NCBI RefSeq assembly: GCF_019973375.1
Contig: NZ_BPTV01000001.1
Span: 124,001-188,000 of the forward strand
DNA: 64,000 bases
Source: Prevotella lacticifex
GTDB lineage: Bacteria > Bacteroidota > Bacteroidia > Bacteroidales > Bacteroidaceae
Direction of reading: 5' to 3'
Shown: positions 7,661-17,102 of the stretch, piece after piece
How positions within the stretch are numbered: the stretch's first letter is position 1
Layout of the letters: the number at the start of each line of letters is the position of its first letter
Program-made: the position numbers and the translations under genes
Notes under the pieces: generated by a model
Databases searched by the model: none
Seen by the model: the letters and a program-made list of their open reading frames with translations, nothing else
What the model was told of the DNA's origin: nothing

Positions 7661-9007
7661 ATGGCAAATAAGCTTTGGGAAAAGGACTTTGAAGTCAATA
7701 AGGAAATAGAGAGGTTTACGGTAGGCCGTGACCGCGAGATGGACTTGTATCTCGCCAAGTACGACGTTCTCGGGTCGATGGCGCATATCACCATGCTCGA
7801 GTCGATAGGCTTGCTGACGAATGACGAGCTCGAAAAGCTCCTCGCCGAGCTGCGGAAGATCTACACGGTGTGTGAGGAGGGGAAATTCGTTATCGAACCC
7901 GATGTCGAGGATGTCCACTCGCAGGTGGAGCTGATGCTCACGCGTGCCCTCGGCGATATGGGCAAGAAAATCCACTCGGGCCGCAGCCGCAACGACCAGG
8001 TGCTCGTCGACCTTAAACTCTTCACCCGTCATGAGATACGCGACATCGCCGACCACGTGAAAATCCTCTTCGACGAGCTGATACAGAAGAGCAACCAGTA
8101 TAAGGATGCGCTCATGCCGGGCTATACCCACATGCAGATAGCCATGCCGTCGAGTTTCGGACTGTGGTTCGGAGCCTATGCCGAGTCGTTGGCCGACGAC
8201 ATGCTCTTCCTCCAGGCTGCCTACAAGATGACGAACCGCAATCCCCTCGGGTCGGCGGCGGGCTACGGCAGCTCATTCCCGCTTAACAGGCAGATGACCA
8301 CCGACTTACTCGGTTTCGACACCATGGACTATAATGTCGTCTACGCGCAGATGGGCCGTGGAAAGATGGAACGCAATGTGGCCTTCGCCCTGGCAACCAT
8401 CGCCGGCACCCTGGCGAAGATGGCCTACGACGCTTGTCTGATGAACTGTCAGAATTTCGGATTCATCCGCCTGCCTAAGGAGTGTACGACGGGGTCGAGT
8501 ATCATGCCGCACAAGAAGAATCCGGATGTCTTTGAGCTCATCAGGGCCAAGTGCAACAAGCTGCAGTCGCTGCCGCAGCAGGTGATGCTCATCATGAACA
8601 ACCTGCCAACGGGATACTTCCGTGACCTTCAGGAGATTAAAGAGGTGTTCCTGCCAGCCTTCGGGGAGCTGCGCGACTGCTTGCAGATGGCCGCATACAT
8701 TATTAATAAGATGGAGGTGAACGAGGATATCCTCGACAATCCTATGTACGACCCGATGTTCTCGGTGGAGGAGGTCAACAAGCTTGCCGCCGCCGGAATG
8801 CCGTTCCGCGACGCATATAAGAAGGTGGGACTGGAGATAGAGCGCGGCACATTCCATGCCGACAAGGCTATCCACCACACCCACGAGGGGTCGATCGGCA
8901 ACCTCTGCAACGACCGTATCGTGGCGCTCATGGAGCAGAATCTCCATGGTTTCAACTTCGAGAGGGCCGAGGAGGCCGAGCAGAACCTCTTAGACTCCTG
9001 CCGATGA
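7661..9007 (+). CDS. argH: Argininosuccinate lyase
   Basis: Splits argininosuccinate into arginine and fumarate, the last step of arginine synthesis. The start at 7661 (MANKLWEKDFEVN) gives 448 residues, the family's usual length; the frame continues upstream to 7547 but those residues are not conserved-looking. The superfamily signature TGSSIMPHKKNPD is at about residues 278-290, and HSGRSRNDQV near residue 107 is the substrate-binding block. It is followed by a lipoprotein gene overlapping by 4 nt. No other arg genes are in the window. Confidence 0.95.
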   Translation: MANKLWEKDFEVNKEIERFTVGRDREMDLYLAKYDVLGSMAHITMLESIGLLTNDELEKLLAELRKIYTVCEEGKFVIEPDVEDVHSQVELMLTRALGDMGKKIHSGRSRNDQVLVDLKLFTRHEIRDIADHVKILFDELIQKSNQYKDALMPGYTHMQIAMPSSFGLWFGAYAESLADDMLFLQAAYKMTNRNPLGSAAGYGSSFPLNRQMTTDLLGFDTMDYNVVYAQMGRGKMERNVAFALATIAGTLAKMAYDACLMNCQNFGFIRLPKECTTGSSIMPHKKNPDVFELIRAKCNKLQSLPQQVMLIMNNLPTGYFRDLQEIKEVFLPAFGELRDCLQMAAYIINKMEVNEDILDNPMYDPMFSVEEVNKLAAAGMPFRDAYKKVGLEIERGTFHADKAIHHTHEGSIGNLCNDRIVALMEQNLHGFNFERAEEAEQNLLDSCR

Positions 9008-9603
9008 GCCACAGATGGAATATCGGCCGGATGGTGGCGAGGGCCGCTGTGGCCGCTGCCATGGTGGCGGTGACGACGGTTGTGGCTGGCTGCAGCGGTG
9101 AGAGTACGGTCAGCCGACGCTATCCATGCCACTTCACGTTCCACACCGAATGGCATCCTACGAGCATGATTGTCACGGCCCTGAACTCGTATAACTACTA
9201 CGTCAACATAGCGATGACGACATACCGCGGGGCCTACGTCGTCAACAGCAGCGACGCCAAGGGGACGAAGGAGCCGATAACGCTGTCGAACGAACTCGAA
9301 AACCTGGCCTACAGCGGTGGCATATACCTCGGTGCCGGCGGTGCCTACGGGTCGATAATCGTGGGACGGACAAACTTCAACGGCATCGTGGCGTGGGACG
9401 GACAGTGTCCGAACTGTGCCACGGGGTATACTTCGAGCTATCAGCTGAAATGGACCGATAATGCCACGGTAGTGAAATGCAGTAACTGCGGGCGCACCTA
9501 CTCGCTCGAGACGGGTGCCATACTCAGTGGAAATAAGGGAGATAGACTGATGCAGTATATCGTCAGCTATGTGCCTAACGGGGTGCTCGGAATAGGAAAT
9601 TGA
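9004..9603 (+). CDS. Lipoprotein with Rieske-like four-cysteine motif
   Basis: A 199-residue protein with a lipoprotein signal (hydrophobic VAAAMVAVTTVVAGC, lipobox VAGC), so it is probably membrane-anchored. The C-terminal half has CPNC, about 20 residues, then CSNCGRTYSLETG. This spacing and the YSLETG ending resemble the cluster-binding part of Rieske proteins (CxH...CxxH followed by F-D/S-L-x-T-G), but both histidines are replaced by cysteines, so it may bind zinc or an iron-sulphur centre in a different way. Its ATG overlaps the argH stop (ATGA). The function is unknown. Confidence 0.7.
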   Translation: MSHRWNIGRMVARAAVAAAMVAVTTVVAGCSGESTVSRRYPCHFTFHTEWHPTSMIVTALNSYNYYVNIAMTTYRGAYVVNSSDAKGTKEPITLSNELENLAYSGGIYLGAGGAYGSIIVGRTNFNGIVAWDGQCPNCATGYTSSYQLKWTDNATVVKCSNCGRTYSLETGAILSGNKGDRLMQYIVSYVPNGVLGIGN

Positions 9604-9621
9604 AAAAAATATGCGATTTTA

Positions 9622-9653
9622 TTTGGAAATCGCGAAAAAATTTATTATCTTTG
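9622..9653 (+). promoter_or_regulatory. Promoter of tRNA-Leu
   Basis: TTTG (9622-9625), 20-bp spacer, TATCTTTG (9646-9653), 49 bp before the mature tRNA. Confidence 0.75.
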
Positions 9654-9702
9654 CAGTTGCAAACTGTGTTTTGTGATGTTGCATAGTGCAACCACATGGA
9701 TT

Positions 9703-9788
9703 GCCGCAATGGTGGAATTGGTAGACACGAGGGACTTAAAATCCCTTGGCCAGTGATGGCTGTACGGGTTCGAGTCCCGTTCGCGGCA
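9703..9788 (+). tRNA. tRNA-Leu (anticodon TAA)
   Basis: An 86-nt class II tRNA. Acceptor GCCGCAA pairs with the 3' segment ending GCGGCA; the anticodon stem GGGA/TCCC encloses CTTAAAA with TAA at 9737-9739; a long variable arm follows; the T-loop is GTTCGAGTC. CCA is not encoded. The lipoprotein gene downstream starts 28 nt after it and may be co-transcribed. Confidence 0.95.
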
Positions 9789-9816
9789 CTTGTATCGTTT
9801 AGTTTTTCTTCCGCCA

Positions 9817-10818
9817 ATGAAAAGGTACGCCTATCTCCTCGTTCTTTCGTTAATTCTCGCCGCATGCGGTGAAAGTAAAGGACATTTCAAGATTGAGGGA
9901 AGGTTTCTGCATATTAACACCGGTGAACTCTATGTCTATAGCCCCGACGGGGTTATCGACGGTATGGACACGATAAAGATTCAGGACGGCCGTTTTGCCC
10001 TTGACGTGCCATGCCACGATGAGGGTACGATCATGATTGTATTCCCCAACTACTCGCAGCAGCCCGTCTTCGCTGAGTCGGGCGGGGCTGTGGAGATTAA
10101 GGCCGACGCCTCACACCTCAAAGAGATGGAGGTCAAGGGCACCGATGCCAACGAACTGATGACGAAGTTCAGGAAGTCGCTGTCGAATGTGTCGCCGCCT
10201 GAGGAGACGCGTCTCGCCGGTCAGTTCATCAAGGATCATCCCGAGTCGCCGGTGAGCATCTATCTCACGCGCCGCTATTTCGTCGATGCCGACAAGCCCG
10301 ACTATGCCAAGGCAGCGGCTTTCATACGGCTGATGATGAAGGCACAGAAGTCCAGCGGGTCGCTGGCGAGACTCAAGGAGCAGGTCGACCTCACACAACT
10401 TCGCACACCGGGGAAGGCTCTTCCGGCATTCTCGGCTGTCGACGTGAAAGGACGGAAAGTGACGAACGCCGACCTCAACGGTCCTATGGCCGTCATCAAC
10501 GTGTGGGCAACATGGAGCTACGAGAGTCTCGATGCGCTCAGTGCCCTCTCGCAGGCCGAGACGGAGGCTGCCGGGAAGCTGAAGATAGTGAGCATCTGCG
10601 TCGACGCGAACAAAGGCGACTGCCTGCGGTCGATGGACAACTACAGGGTGGACTGGCCGGTGGTGTGCGACGGGTCGATGCTCGACAGCAAGCTGATGAA
10701 GCAGTTGGGACTCAGCACGGTGCCGGAGTGTATCGTCATACGCAACGGCAGGATAGTGCAGAGCGGTATCAACGCTGCTGAGCTAAGACGGTTCTTGGAG
10801 AATACCTACGAACGCTGA
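9817..10818 (+). CDS. DUF4369/thioredoxin-fold lipoprotein lacking the CxxC motif
   Basis: A lipoprotein (MKRYAYLLVLSLILAAC, lipobox LAAC) of 333 residues from the ATG at 9817; the frame upstream enters the tRNA and is not real. The N-terminal part (GHFKIEGRFLHINTGELYVY) matches the DUF4369 layout, and the C-terminal 140 residues have a TlpA/AhpC-type thioredoxin fold (VINVWATWSYESLDALSAL). Where redox-active members have WCxxC, this protein has WATWSYES, so both catalytic cysteines are missing and a thiol-disulphide role is unlikely. It is more likely a binding or structural envelope protein. Confidence 0.8.
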   Translation: MKRYAYLLVLSLILAACGESKGHFKIEGRFLHINTGELYVYSPDGVIDGMDTIKIQDGRFALDVPCHDEGTIMIVFPNYSQQPVFAESGGAVEIKADASHLKEMEVKGTDANELMTKFRKSLSNVSPPEETRLAGQFIKDHPESPVSIYLTRRYFVDADKPDYAKAAAFIRLMMKAQKSSGSLARLKEQVDLTQLRTPGKALPAFSAVDVKGRKVTNADLNGPMAVINVWATWSYESLDALSALSQAETEAAGKLKIVSICVDANKGDCLRSMDNYRVDWPVVCDGSMLDSKLMKQLGLSTVPECIVIRNGRIVQSGINAAELRRFLENTYER

Positions 10819-10851
10819 ACGCACCCCGAAAGATATACCTATAACTAAACA

Positions 10852-12399
10852 ATGCTTGTAAAAACCTATAGTGCAGCCGTTAACGGACTTGAGGTGACAA
10901 CGATCACCGTGGAGGTGAGCATGACGCGTGGTGTGCTCTACCACCTCACGGGTCTCGCCGATACCGCTGTCAAGGAGAGCCACGACCGTATTGCCGCCGC
11001 TCTGCTGAACAACGGGTATAAGTTTCCCGTGGCCGACATCACGGCAAACCTCGCACCGGCCGACCTACGGAAGGAGGGGGCGGGGTTCGACCTGCCTCTG
11101 GCCATAGCCATACTGGCATCGAACGAGAATGTCAATACCGATCTTTTGGATAAGTATATGCTTGTGGGCGAATTAGGCCTCGACGGTCATCTGCAGCCCG
11201 TCAAGGGTGCGCTGCCCATAGCCATCAAGGCGCGGGCCGAGCACTTCAAGGGACTCATCGTCCCGAAGGCTAACGAACACGAGGCTGCCGTCGTCGACAC
11301 TCTCGAGGTCTATGGTATGGACAATATCCTCGAGGTTATCGGGTTCCTCAACGGAACGTCGTCACCACAGCCTTGTGTCGTCGATACGCGAAAGGAGTTC
11401 TACGAGCATCAGTATAAATTCGACCTCGATTTCGCCGATGTGCGTGGTCAGGAAAATGTCAAGAGGGCCTTCGAGGTGGCTGCCGCCGGTGGACACAATA
11501 TCATTCTCGTGGGACCACCGGGCAGCGGAAAGAGCATGATGGCCAAACGGTTGCCGTCGATACTGCCACCGCTGTCGTTGGCTGAGAGCTTAGAAACGAC
11601 GCAAATACATTCCATCGCGGGAAAACTGAGTCGCGGTGAGGGACTGATATGCCAGCGCCCGTTCCGCAGTCCGCATCATACTATCTCGGAGGTGGCTCTC
11701 GTCGGCGGCGGAAATAATCCTATGCCGGGCGAGATAACGTTGGCACATAATGGCGTGCTCTTCTGCGATGAGCTGCCGGAATTCAACAAGCATACGTTGG
11801 AGGTGCTGCGCCAGCCCCTCGAGGACAGACAGATAACTATCAGCCGCGCCAAGTACACTGTCACATATCCATGCTCGTTTATGTTCGTGGCGTCGATGAA
11901 TCCATGTCCCTGCGGATATTATGGCGACCCTACCCACCACTGTGTGTGTACGCCGGGACAGATACAGCGCTACCTCTCGAAGATCAGCGGTCCGCTCCTC
12001 GACCGTATCGACATACAGTGCGAGATATCTGCACTGCCGTTCAGCGACCTGTCGAAAGCCGAGCCCGGCGAACCGTCGGCGAAGATCAGGGAGCGAGTAA
12101 TAGCGGCAAGAGCAATACAGACGGAACGCTTCAAGGGAGTAAAAGGCTTGCACTGCAATGCTCAGATGAGTGAGCGGATGATTCACCAGTATGCTGAGCC
12201 CGATGAGGCGGGACTGGCAATGCTGCGCACGGCTATGGAGCGTCTGCATCTCTCAGCACGCGCCTACAGCAGAATTCTGAAGGTGGCACGCACCATCGCC
12301 GACCTTGCCGGTGCCGAGAAGGTAGGAGCTGAGCATATCGCCGAGGCCATCGGCTACCGCCAGATGGACCGCAGCGACTGGGCCGAGAGGGGACTGTAG
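10852..12399 (+). CDS. comM: YifB/ComM-family Mg-chelatase-like AAA+ ATPase
   Basis: A 515-residue protein with an N-terminal ChlI/Lon-S5-like domain (about 1-165), an AAA+ domain with Walker A GPPGSGKSMM (about 221-230) and Walker B-type LFCDELPEF, and a C-terminal Mg-chelatase helix bundle. In naturally competent bacteria ComM is a hexameric helicase that extends branch migration of incoming DNA; in other bacteria the role is unclear. It follows the thioredoxin-fold gene by 33 nt. Identification of the family is firm; the role in competence is inferred. Confidence 0.9.
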   Translation: MLVKTYSAAVNGLEVTTITVEVSMTRGVLYHLTGLADTAVKESHDRIAAALLNNGYKFPVADITANLAPADLRKEGAGFDLPLAIAILASNENVNTDLLDKYMLVGELGLDGHLQPVKGALPIAIKARAEHFKGLIVPKANEHEAAVVDTLEVYGMDNILEVIGFLNGTSSPQPCVVDTRKEFYEHQYKFDLDFADVRGQENVKRAFEVAAAGGHNIILVGPPGSGKSMMAKRLPSILPPLSLAESLETTQIHSIAGKLSRGEGLICQRPFRSPHHTISEVALVGGGNNPMPGEITLAHNGVLFCDELPEFNKHTLEVLRQPLEDRQITISRAKYTVTYPCSFMFVASMNPCPCGYYGDPTHHCVCTPGQIQRYLSKISGPLLDRIDIQCEISALPFSDLSKAEPGEPSAKIRERVIAARAIQTERFKGVKGLHCNAQMSERMIHQYAEPDEAGLAMLRTAMERLHLSARAYSRILKVARTIADLAGAEKVGAEHIAEAIGYRQMDRSDWAERGL

Positions 12400-12427
12400 T
12401 CAGCCACCGCCCCACCCCACCGTTTCC

Positions 12428-12590
12428 TTTCTACAGTTTCTATCGCACATATAGCTTTTATAGTGCCTATAGTTTCTATAGTGTCTATAGTTTCTATAGT
12501 ACCTATAGTTTCTATAGTGCCTATAGCTTCTATAGTTTCTATAGTACCTATAGCTACTATAGCTTCTCCTATAGCCTCTATAAGACCAAA
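12428..12590. repeat. CTATAG-rich intergenic repeat tract 1
   Basis: About 160 bp of short units such as TTTCTATAGTGCCTATAG, repeated about ten times with a 9-18 bp period. An open frame through it only encodes a repeated IGTIETI pattern and is not a gene. Similar tracts occur at 30470-30540, 48741-48870 and 51910-52095. Confidence 0.8.
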
Positions 12591-12622
12591 AATCCCCGGC
12601 TGCTCTGGGCAACCGGGGAAAT
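12590..12622. terminator. Bidirectional terminator between comM and secDF
   Basis: Stem CCCCGG/CCGGGG with flanking A/T on both sides (AAAATCCCCGG...CCGGGGAAATAATT), placed between two convergent genes. Confidence 0.65.
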
Positions 12623-12670
12623 AATTATATTGGTTTTGGCTCACAAGCCTGTGAGCTAAAACAGATGTTA

Positions 12671-15664
12671 CTATGCTTTGACCTCTGCTGCAGCAGCCTC
12701 AGCCTGCTCGCGGCGAATCTTCTTACCGAGAATCATGTAAGCCACCGGCGATACGATGAAGATAGAACTCAGGGTACCGATGATGACACCGATGATCATG
12801 GCAAACGAGAAGCTGCGGATGCTGTCGCCGCCGAGGATGAAGATTGCAAGCAGAACGATCAATGTAGATACCGACGTGTTCACTGTACGTGCAAGGGTTT
12901 CATTGATTGAATTGTTGAAGTTCTCCTCAAGGTCAGCCTTAGGATGCAGACGGAGGTTCTCGCGGATACGGTCCATCACGACCACGGAGTCGTTGACGTC
13001 ATATCCGATGACCGTCAGGATAGCTCCGATGAATGTCTGGTCGACCTCAAGTGAGAATCCTATCCATCCGTAGCATACGGAGAAGAAGCCTATAACGATG
13101 ATTGTATCGAGAATCAAGGCCGCAATAGCACCGGTAGAGAATCCGACGTTGCGGAAACGCAGCAGGATATAGAGGAAGATACATACGATAGCGAAGATGA
13201 CGCTGAGGAAAGCGTTGTAAGTGATGTTCTTAGCTATCGACGGACCAACCTTTGCCGAGCTGATGATGGAACCGCCCTTACGGATGTCTGGATTCTTGAA
13301 TGCCTCGACATTACCCTGCGAGACGAACCCGCCCTTCTTCAGAGCGTTGTAGAGAATGGTCTCTGCCTTATCGTCCTCCATCGGGTCGTTAGACTGGATG
13401 TTGTAGTTTGTCGACACGCGGATGGTCTTGCCATCGGTACCGAGGGCAATAACGTTTGTCGTTGCGGGCTTGCCGGCATTGTCGCCGACGGTATTGACGA
13501 AGGCATCGCGGAGCACCGTACGCACCTCCTCAACCTGTACTGGCTTCTCGAGGGCTACGACGTAGTTGCGGCCACCGGTGAAGTCGATACTCATGCTCAG
13601 TCCACGAACGAGGAACGAAGCGACGAACAGAACGATGACAACGGCGTAAGCGGTGAAGCTCTTCTTGTACATTCCCATGAAGTTGACATGGGTGTTCTGC
13701 ATCATGTTCTTGCTGGCGCTGGTCCAGAACTTCAGGTTCAGCCACTTATCGTGTTTGAGCTTGTTCTCGTAGACGAGACGAGTGAGGAACACAGCCGTGA
13801 AGAACGAGATGACGACACCGATAATCCATGTTGTAGCGAAGCCGCGGATTGGTCCTGTACCCCTCACGAGGAGGATGACGCCGGTAATAAGAGATGTGAG
13901 GTTGGAGTCGAAGATTGCCGAGAACGCGTTGCTGTAACCGGCCTCAACAGCCTGTTTCATACCCTTACCCTTGCGCAGTTCCTCCTTGATACGCTCGTAG
14001 ATAAGCACGTTGGCATCGACAGCTGTACCGAGGGTCAGCACCATACCGGCGATACCCGGCATCGTAAGCGCACTCTGGAACGAGGCCAGAATACCTAAGG
14101 TGAAGAAGATATTGACGAGCAGGGCGCAGTTGGCGAGCATACCCGGAATAACATTATATATAACGACCATATAGATCATCAGCAGCACGAAGGCTACGAC
14201 GAACGAGATAAGTCCCTGCTGGATGGACTGGGCACCGAGCGACGGACCGACGACCTCCTCCTGAACGATCTTTGCAGGAGCAGGCATACGGCCTGACTTC
14301 AGGGTGTTGGCGAGGTCCTTGGTATCCTCAATGGTGAAGTTTCCGGATATTGACGACTGGCCGCCATCGATTTCCTGGTTCACGCGAGGTGCTGAATATA
14401 CGACGCCGTCGAGGACAATGGCTACTGCCTTGCCGACGTTGGCCTTTGTCAGGGCTGCCCATTCGCGGGCACCCTCCGAGTTCATCGTCATGCTAACTTC
14501 AGGCTTTCCGAAGTTGTCGAACTGGTCTTTGGCATCGGTGATGACATCACCCTCCAGTGGAGCACGTCCGTCGGAGGTTGTGACCTTGATAGCATAGAGC
14601 TCGAAGACATTCTTCTGCTGCATGCCGTCGGCAGGCTTTGCGCCCCAGAGCAGTTTCACGTCGGGACCGAGGATCTGCTTTGCCAGCGGCGAATATATCA
14701 TCTTGTTGATGGCAGCGGTATCGCGGAGGTTAGCGTAGCCGACGAGGCTCAGGCTGCCTTCAGGAGCGAGCTGCAGACGTGAGATGAGCGGGTTGGCCTT
14801 GCGGGCAGCAGCCATCTCCATGTCGGAACTGTTCTGCTTGTTTTTGGCACCATTGAGAGTAGGTTTCTTGGCGTCCTTGGCATCAGCGGTCTTAGTAGAG
14901 TCGTTAGTGCTCTTTCCGCCATTAGCCAGACGAGTATTGAGCTCGCGGAGCTTAGGTGCAATCTCGCTGTTGTCCCATGTCTCCCAGAACTCGAGGTTTG
15001 CCGAACCCTGCAGGAGCTTACGCATACGCTCTGGCTCGCGGATTCCCGGCATCTCGACCATCAGACGGCCTTCCTGACCCTGAATCTTCTGGATGTTTGG
15101 CTGAACGACACCGAACTGGTCGATACGGTTCCGCACGACGTTGTATGAGTTGTCGATGGCAGCGGTGACCTCCTCCTGGAGGGCTTTCTTAACATCGTCG
15201 TCGGATGTCTGGGTGTTGACCTTGCCCTTAAGCTGCTGTGTGGCAAACACCTCGGCGAGCTTATGACCCGGTGCTACCTTGTGGTAGGCATCGACGAAAA
15301 GCGAAATGAAATCACTCTGGGACGTCATCTCTTCTTTCTTGGCCATGTCCATAGCTTTCAGATATGCCGGGTCAGTCTTGTGATCGGCAAGCACATCAAC
15401 TACGTCAGGGACCGAGATCTCAAGGATAACGTTCATACCGCCCTTAAGGTCGAGTCCGAGACCAATCTGGGTCTCAAGACACTTCTGGTAAGGATAAATT
15501 CCCAAATACTTGACAGAGTCGAGGTAGTCCTGTCGCGCAATCGGGTCTTTAATCTTCGCAGCCTCACTGTCGTAGTAGCTTGTGGCTACCGAGAAGGACA
15601 GATAGAAGATGCTTGCCAGTGTCAGTAAGACGGTAATACAAATTACTAATCCTTTGTTACGCAT
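12671..15664 (-). CDS. secDF: Protein translocase SecDF (fused SecD and SecF)
   Basis: The 997-residue inner-membrane protein uses the proton gradient to help SecYEG export proteins. The SecD half has an N-terminal helix (GLVICITVLLTLASIFYLSF), large periplasmic domains with GLDLKGGMNVILEI, and five helices including GTAVDANVLIYERIKEELRKG. The SecF half starts near residue 645 with the second N-terminal helix and has SIDFTGGRNYVVAL and GYDVNDSVVVMDRIRENL. The fusion is normal for Bacteroidetes. A minus-strand TACCTTTG box (15724-15717) lies 53 bp before the ATG. A Lys/Ala-rich tail ends the protein. Confidence 0.97.
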   Translation of the reverse strand: MRNKGLVICITVLLTLASIFYLSFSVATSYYDSEAAKIKDPIARQDYLDSVKYLGIYPYQKCLETQIGLGLDLKGGMNVILEISVPDVVDVLADHKTDPAYLKAMDMAKKEEMTSQSDFISLFVDAYHKVAPGHKLAEVFATQQLKGKVNTQTSDDDVKKALQEEVTAAIDNSYNVVRNRIDQFGVVQPNIQKIQGQEGRLMVEMPGIREPERMRKLLQGSANLEFWETWDNSEIAPKLRELNTRLANGGKSTNDSTKTADAKDAKKPTLNGAKNKQNSSDMEMAAARKANPLISRLQLAPEGSLSLVGYANLRDTAAINKMIYSPLAKQILGPDVKLLWGAKPADGMQQKNVFELYAIKVTTSDGRAPLEGDVITDAKDQFDNFGKPEVSMTMNSEGAREWAALTKANVGKAVAIVLDGVVYSAPRVNQEIDGGQSSISGNFTIEDTKDLANTLKSGRMPAPAKIVQEEVVGPSLGAQSIQQGLISFVVAFVLLMIYMVVIYNVIPGMLANCALLVNIFFTLGILASFQSALTMPGIAGMVLTLGTAVDANVLIYERIKEELRKGKGMKQAVEAGYSNAFSAIFDSNLTSLITGVILLVRGTGPIRGFATTWIIGVVISFFTAVFLTRLVYENKLKHDKWLNLKFWTSASKNMMQNTHVNFMGMYKKSFTAYAVVIVLFVASFLVRGLSMSIDFTGGRNYVVALEKPVQVEEVRTVLRDAFVNTVGDNAGKPATTNVIALGTDGKTIRVSTNYNIQSNDPMEDDKAETILYNALKKGGFVSQGNVEAFKNPDIRKGGSIISSAKVGPSIAKNITYNAFLSVIFAIVCIFLYILLRFRNVGFSTGAIAALILDTIIVIGFFSVCYGWIGFSLEVDQTFIGAILTVIGYDVNDSVVVMDRIRENLRLHPKADLEENFNNSINETLARTVNTSVSTLIVLLAIFILGGDSIRSFSFAMIIGVIIGTLSSIFIVSPVAYMILGKKIRREQAEAAAAEVKA

Positions 15665-15804
15665 TGTTTTTTTATTGTTGTTTTGATATATTTTCGTTTT
15701 AGATTGCTATAGTGTGCAAAGGTACTTATTTTTTTCACATTATGAAAAATTTATCGTTGGTAAATGTCAATTTCTCCTAACAAAAAGCCAAGAATGTCAT
15801 AATT

Positions 15805-16935
15805 TTAGCGTTTTCCGCGGGGTGTGAGCCAGCAAATGATGGGATAGTGGTCGGAGTAAGGGCATGTATTGTCGACTTTTGCGGCATAAGGTTTCCATTC
15901 GGACGAGCACAGAATATTGTCGATTCTGACGTGTATGCTGCTCTTGTGGTACGACCAGCCGGGTCCGTTGCCGGTAGCGACATAACAGTCGGTGAGCCCA
16001 CGTGCTATCCGCCGGTGGGTGTAGGAGATGGGACTGTCGTTGAAGTCGCCGCAGACGATGACGCTCATACCCTCGCTGCGCTTCTTGGCAATGTAATCGG
16101 CAACAGCGTCGGCCTGCGAGGCGCGCTTTTCGGAGCCCTCACCGAGCTTGCGCAGGAGGAACTTCGATTCCTTTTTGCTGCTCCCCTGCTGCATCTCGCC
16201 ATGCACAAGCCGGCTGAAACTGGTCTTGTCCTCCTGCGACAGTCCCACGCTCTCGAGGTGGTTGTTGACCAAGAGTACCTTCTGTCCGTTGATATTGAGG
16301 ACGTAAGCCTCACTGAGGTTGTAGCGCGAGTCGTACTTTATACGCTCCCGGCTGATGATGGGGTATCGGGAGTAGAGGGCAAGGATGTCGCCCTGCGGTG
16401 ACGATTTCTGCACGGTGTCGCTGTATTCGTAGGCCGAAGCGAGTGTGGAATAGATTTTCTCAGGATTCTGAAGGTCGTAGGAGGCTTCCTGGAGGCACAC
16501 TATGTCGGCTCCGCTGTTGAGAATATAATCGACGATAGGGTTTGTCTCGTCCTGATTGGTGTTCCATGGATTGAACATGAAGACGTTGAACGACAGCACC
16601 TTAATGGCTCCTTTAGGTGGGTCGGAGGGTATGTTTACGGGACAATAGCGGCGCACGGGTCCCCAGCACAGGAGGAATCCGATGATTGGAACTACCGCGA
16701 ACTTTGACCTGTTCAGGAGCCAGAAGATGAGGAAAACGACGTTGACACCCATCGCCATGGGCATGGCAAGGCCGAGCGACGGCAGCAGGAAGTGCTGGCG
16801 CGGGTCGATGTGGTCGGTGTATCCAATGAGGATCATCCCCACGATGGCAAGGATATTCAGTGGCAGAACCACCCGCCGGAGTGTCCGTCCCCATAGTGAC
16901 CGCCGCCTTGCGGTCTGTGATTGTTGGCTCATCAT
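15805..16935 (-). CDS. Endonuclease/exonuclease/phosphatase family membrane protein
   Basis: A 376-residue protein with three N-terminal membrane helices (about 22-95) and a metal-dependent EEP phosphohydrolase domain: LSFNVFMFN, VCLQEASYD, VNNHLESVG, CGDFNDSP and SDHYPI supply the Asn, Glu, His, Asp-Asn and Asp-His catalytic set. Members act on DNA, phospholipids or phosphoesters; the substrate here is not evident. It lies downstream of the rhomboid gene on the same strand with a 167-bp gap, a frequent pair in Bacteroidales. The start could be either of two adjacent ATGs. Confidence 0.88.
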   Translation of the reverse strand: MMSQQSQTARRRSLWGRTLRRVVLPLNILAIVGMILIGYTDHIDPRQHFLLPSLGLAMPMAMGVNVVFLIFWLLNRSKFAVVPIIGFLLCWGPVRRYCPVNIPSDPPKGAIKVLSFNVFMFNPWNTNQDETNPIVDYILNSGADIVCLQEASYDLQNPEKIYSTLASAYEYSDTVQKSSPQGDILALYSRYPIISRERIKYDSRYNLSEAYVLNINGQKVLLVNNHLESVGLSQEDKTSFSRLVHGEMQQGSSKKESKFLLRKLGEGSEKRASQADAVADYIAKKRSEGMSVIVCGDFNDSPISYTHRRIARGLTDCYVATGNGPGWSYHKSSIHVRIDNILCSSEWKPYAAKVDNTCPYSDHYPIICWLTPRGKR

Positions 16936-17102
16936 ACTGTTTCTCCTGAATAAAATCGGTCGTTTCTCTCTTTATTTCTCACTACTTTTTGACGTAAAAT
17001 GCTTTCGCACATTAGCGAAACGCTACCGAACAGAACGCCCAGATAGCTCCTCCTGCACTGCTCAGAGTATTCTTCTGCCTGCAAATCACGGTTCTTCGGC
17101 CT

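Noticed and set aside
12354-12644. A minus-strand frame encoding repeated IGTIETI
   Set aside because: It is a direct read-through of the CTATAG repeat tract and of a terminator hairpin; no protein-like composition.
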